Source: a virus
Strand: one strand, 5' to 3'
IMG/VR virus record: IMGVR_UViG_3300020463_002440
Span: 62,001-126,000 of that record
DNA length: 64,000 nt
Position numbers and translations under genes: made by a program. Below are positions 63,332-64,000 of this stretch, piece after piece. Under the pieces are notes generated by a model. The model searched no databases. It was not told the origin of the DNA and was given only the letters and a program-made list of their open reading frames with translations. Each line of letters opens with the position of its first letter. The first letter of the stretch is position 1.

Positions 63332-64000
63332 CTAATATGTTATACTATAATTATTTTCCAGGTATTTATTGATGAGGTTTCGATGGTCAGCAGAAGTTGT
63401 ATGTCCTACTGCATCGTTCAAAAATATAACATCTCCGTAGTCAACGAGGAACGAGCTCGTTCCATATGATGTACCGTTTGATTGGCTACCTGAAAATCCT
63501 TGTGCTTGAGCAAACGCAAATGCACTATTTGGAGCGCTCAAGTGAGTCATACCTGTAAAGTTAGCACCACCGTTATATGGAATTACTGTATCGTTTGTTC
63601 CATTGAATTGTACTATTTTTCTTTGAGGTATTGGGTTTTTAATTGTATCATATCCATCGTTAGCATATGCATTACCTGTAAGTTCTTCATCTGCTGGATA
63701 ATAGAAATAACCACCTCTGTATTGGTCGTCATTAGTTTGTGATCCTCCACATACAATAACATCAACTGCCGGGTCAGTTATTTCTACAGCAGCTCTTAGT
63801 GCAAGTGCTCCACCGTTTGAGAATCCTAAAATTCTAAACTTGGTTGTATCAACATTATTATAAAGTTTCAGTTTAGTAATTAAATCATTTAACATTTCAA
63901 TATCAGGACCGTTACTCGGCTCGTTTGAAATATTCCATGTATCATTATAACCGTCTACTGCAACTAATACGTGTCCTGGTAATACGGAAGTATATCCACT
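63332..64000 (-). CDS. PHB-depolymerase/feruloyl-esterase-like alpha/beta hydrolase (5' end outside window)
   Basis: The frame stays open to the right edge (…VLPGHVLVAVDGYNDTWNIS…), so the true start is beyond 64000. About 222 residues are visible. Catalytic features of the LpqC/PHB-depolymerase esterase family are present: the nucleophile elbow GFSNGG within RILGFSNGGALALRAA, an Asp in FNGTNDTVIPYNGGA (compare the family HGxxDxxVPYxGG), and a late His in AVGHTTSADH. Such enzymes cleave ester bonds in polyesters or acetylated/feruloylated polysaccharides. The visible part looks like a free enzyme or the C-terminal domain of a longer virion protein. Placement before structural genes makes a virion-borne depolymerase plausible; substrate unknown. 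Confidence 0.75.
   Translation of the reverse strand, partial: SGYTSVLPGHVLVAVDGYNDTWNISNEPSNGPDIEMLNDLITKLKLYNNVDTTKFRILGFSNGGALALRAAVEITDPAVDVIVCGGSQTNDDQYRGGYFYYPADEELTGNAYANDGYDTIKNPIPQRKIVQFNGTNDTVIPYNGGANFTGMTHLSAPNSAFAFAQAQGFSGSQSNGTSYGTSSFLVDYGDVIFLNDAVGHTTSADHRNLINKYLENNYSITY

Noticed and set aside
1-64000. tRNA genes, integrase, attachment sites, insertion sequences
   Set aside because: Gaps between genes are all short (longest about 141 bp) and none shows a cloverleaf, recombinase or terminal inverted repeat.

Overview
The window is an AT-rich block of late structural genes from a marine, T4-like contractile-tailed phage (cyanophage/pelagiphage style). Every convincing gene lies on the minus strand, so transcription runs from base 64000 towards base 1. 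The phage assignment rests on a run of recognisable T4-type virion genes in the order usual for marine T4-like myoviruses: gp8-like baseplate wedge, then gp13, gp14, gp15, gp16, gp17 and gp18 (tail sheath, cut by the window start). The host cannot be read from the sequence; a marine host (SAR11, a picocyanobacterium or another bacterium) is an inference from the phage type.

Layout in transcription order. 64000-57167: a truncated alpha/beta-hydrolase (PHB-depolymerase-like esterase), a glycine-rich virion protein carrying a cupredoxin-like domain, a subtilisin-like protease carrying a second cupredoxin-like domain, and the gp8-like wedge protein. 57151-51586: a 1789-aa DUF4815-type structural protein and a 61-aa coiled-coil protein. 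51586-13607: a very large fibre region. It encodes a 413-aa S74 fibre, a 3755-aa modular beta-helix fibre, a 141-aa protein, a 1669-aa collagen-like S74 fibre, a 112-aa protein, 1357-aa and 1143-aa fibres, and a 3947-aa fibre ending in an S74 chaperone. The six fibre genes take up about 37 kb, more than half the window. 13620-12370: three small structural proteins, two of them paralogues. 12338-9349: a sugar-related cassette of a GH130-like beta-propeller, a TPR/FkbM-type methyltransferase, and a nucleotidyltransferase fused to a ManC-type cupin. 9299-5798: five small or medium unknowns, three of them sharing an N-terminal MAIKV head. 5765-1: neck, tail-completion, packaging and sheath genes, with a TagD-like cytidylyltransferase between gp15 and gp16.

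Regulation is readable. TATAAATA, the T4 late-promoter box, or a one-base variant of it, sits 20-70 bp before the first gene of nearly every block and divides the strand into about ten late units. One clear hairpin terminator-like element follows the collagen-fibre gene and is followed directly by a late box. Genes inside units are tightly packed, with TAATG or ATGA overlaps. No gap exceeds 300 bases, and I saw no tRNA, CRISPR array, insertion sequence or integrase.

The most unusual content is a pair of virion-type proteins with amicyanin-spaced type-1 copper-ligand motifs, one of them inserted inside a subtilisin-like protease. Next come the sugar-processing cassette, the esterase, and the two giant modular fibres.
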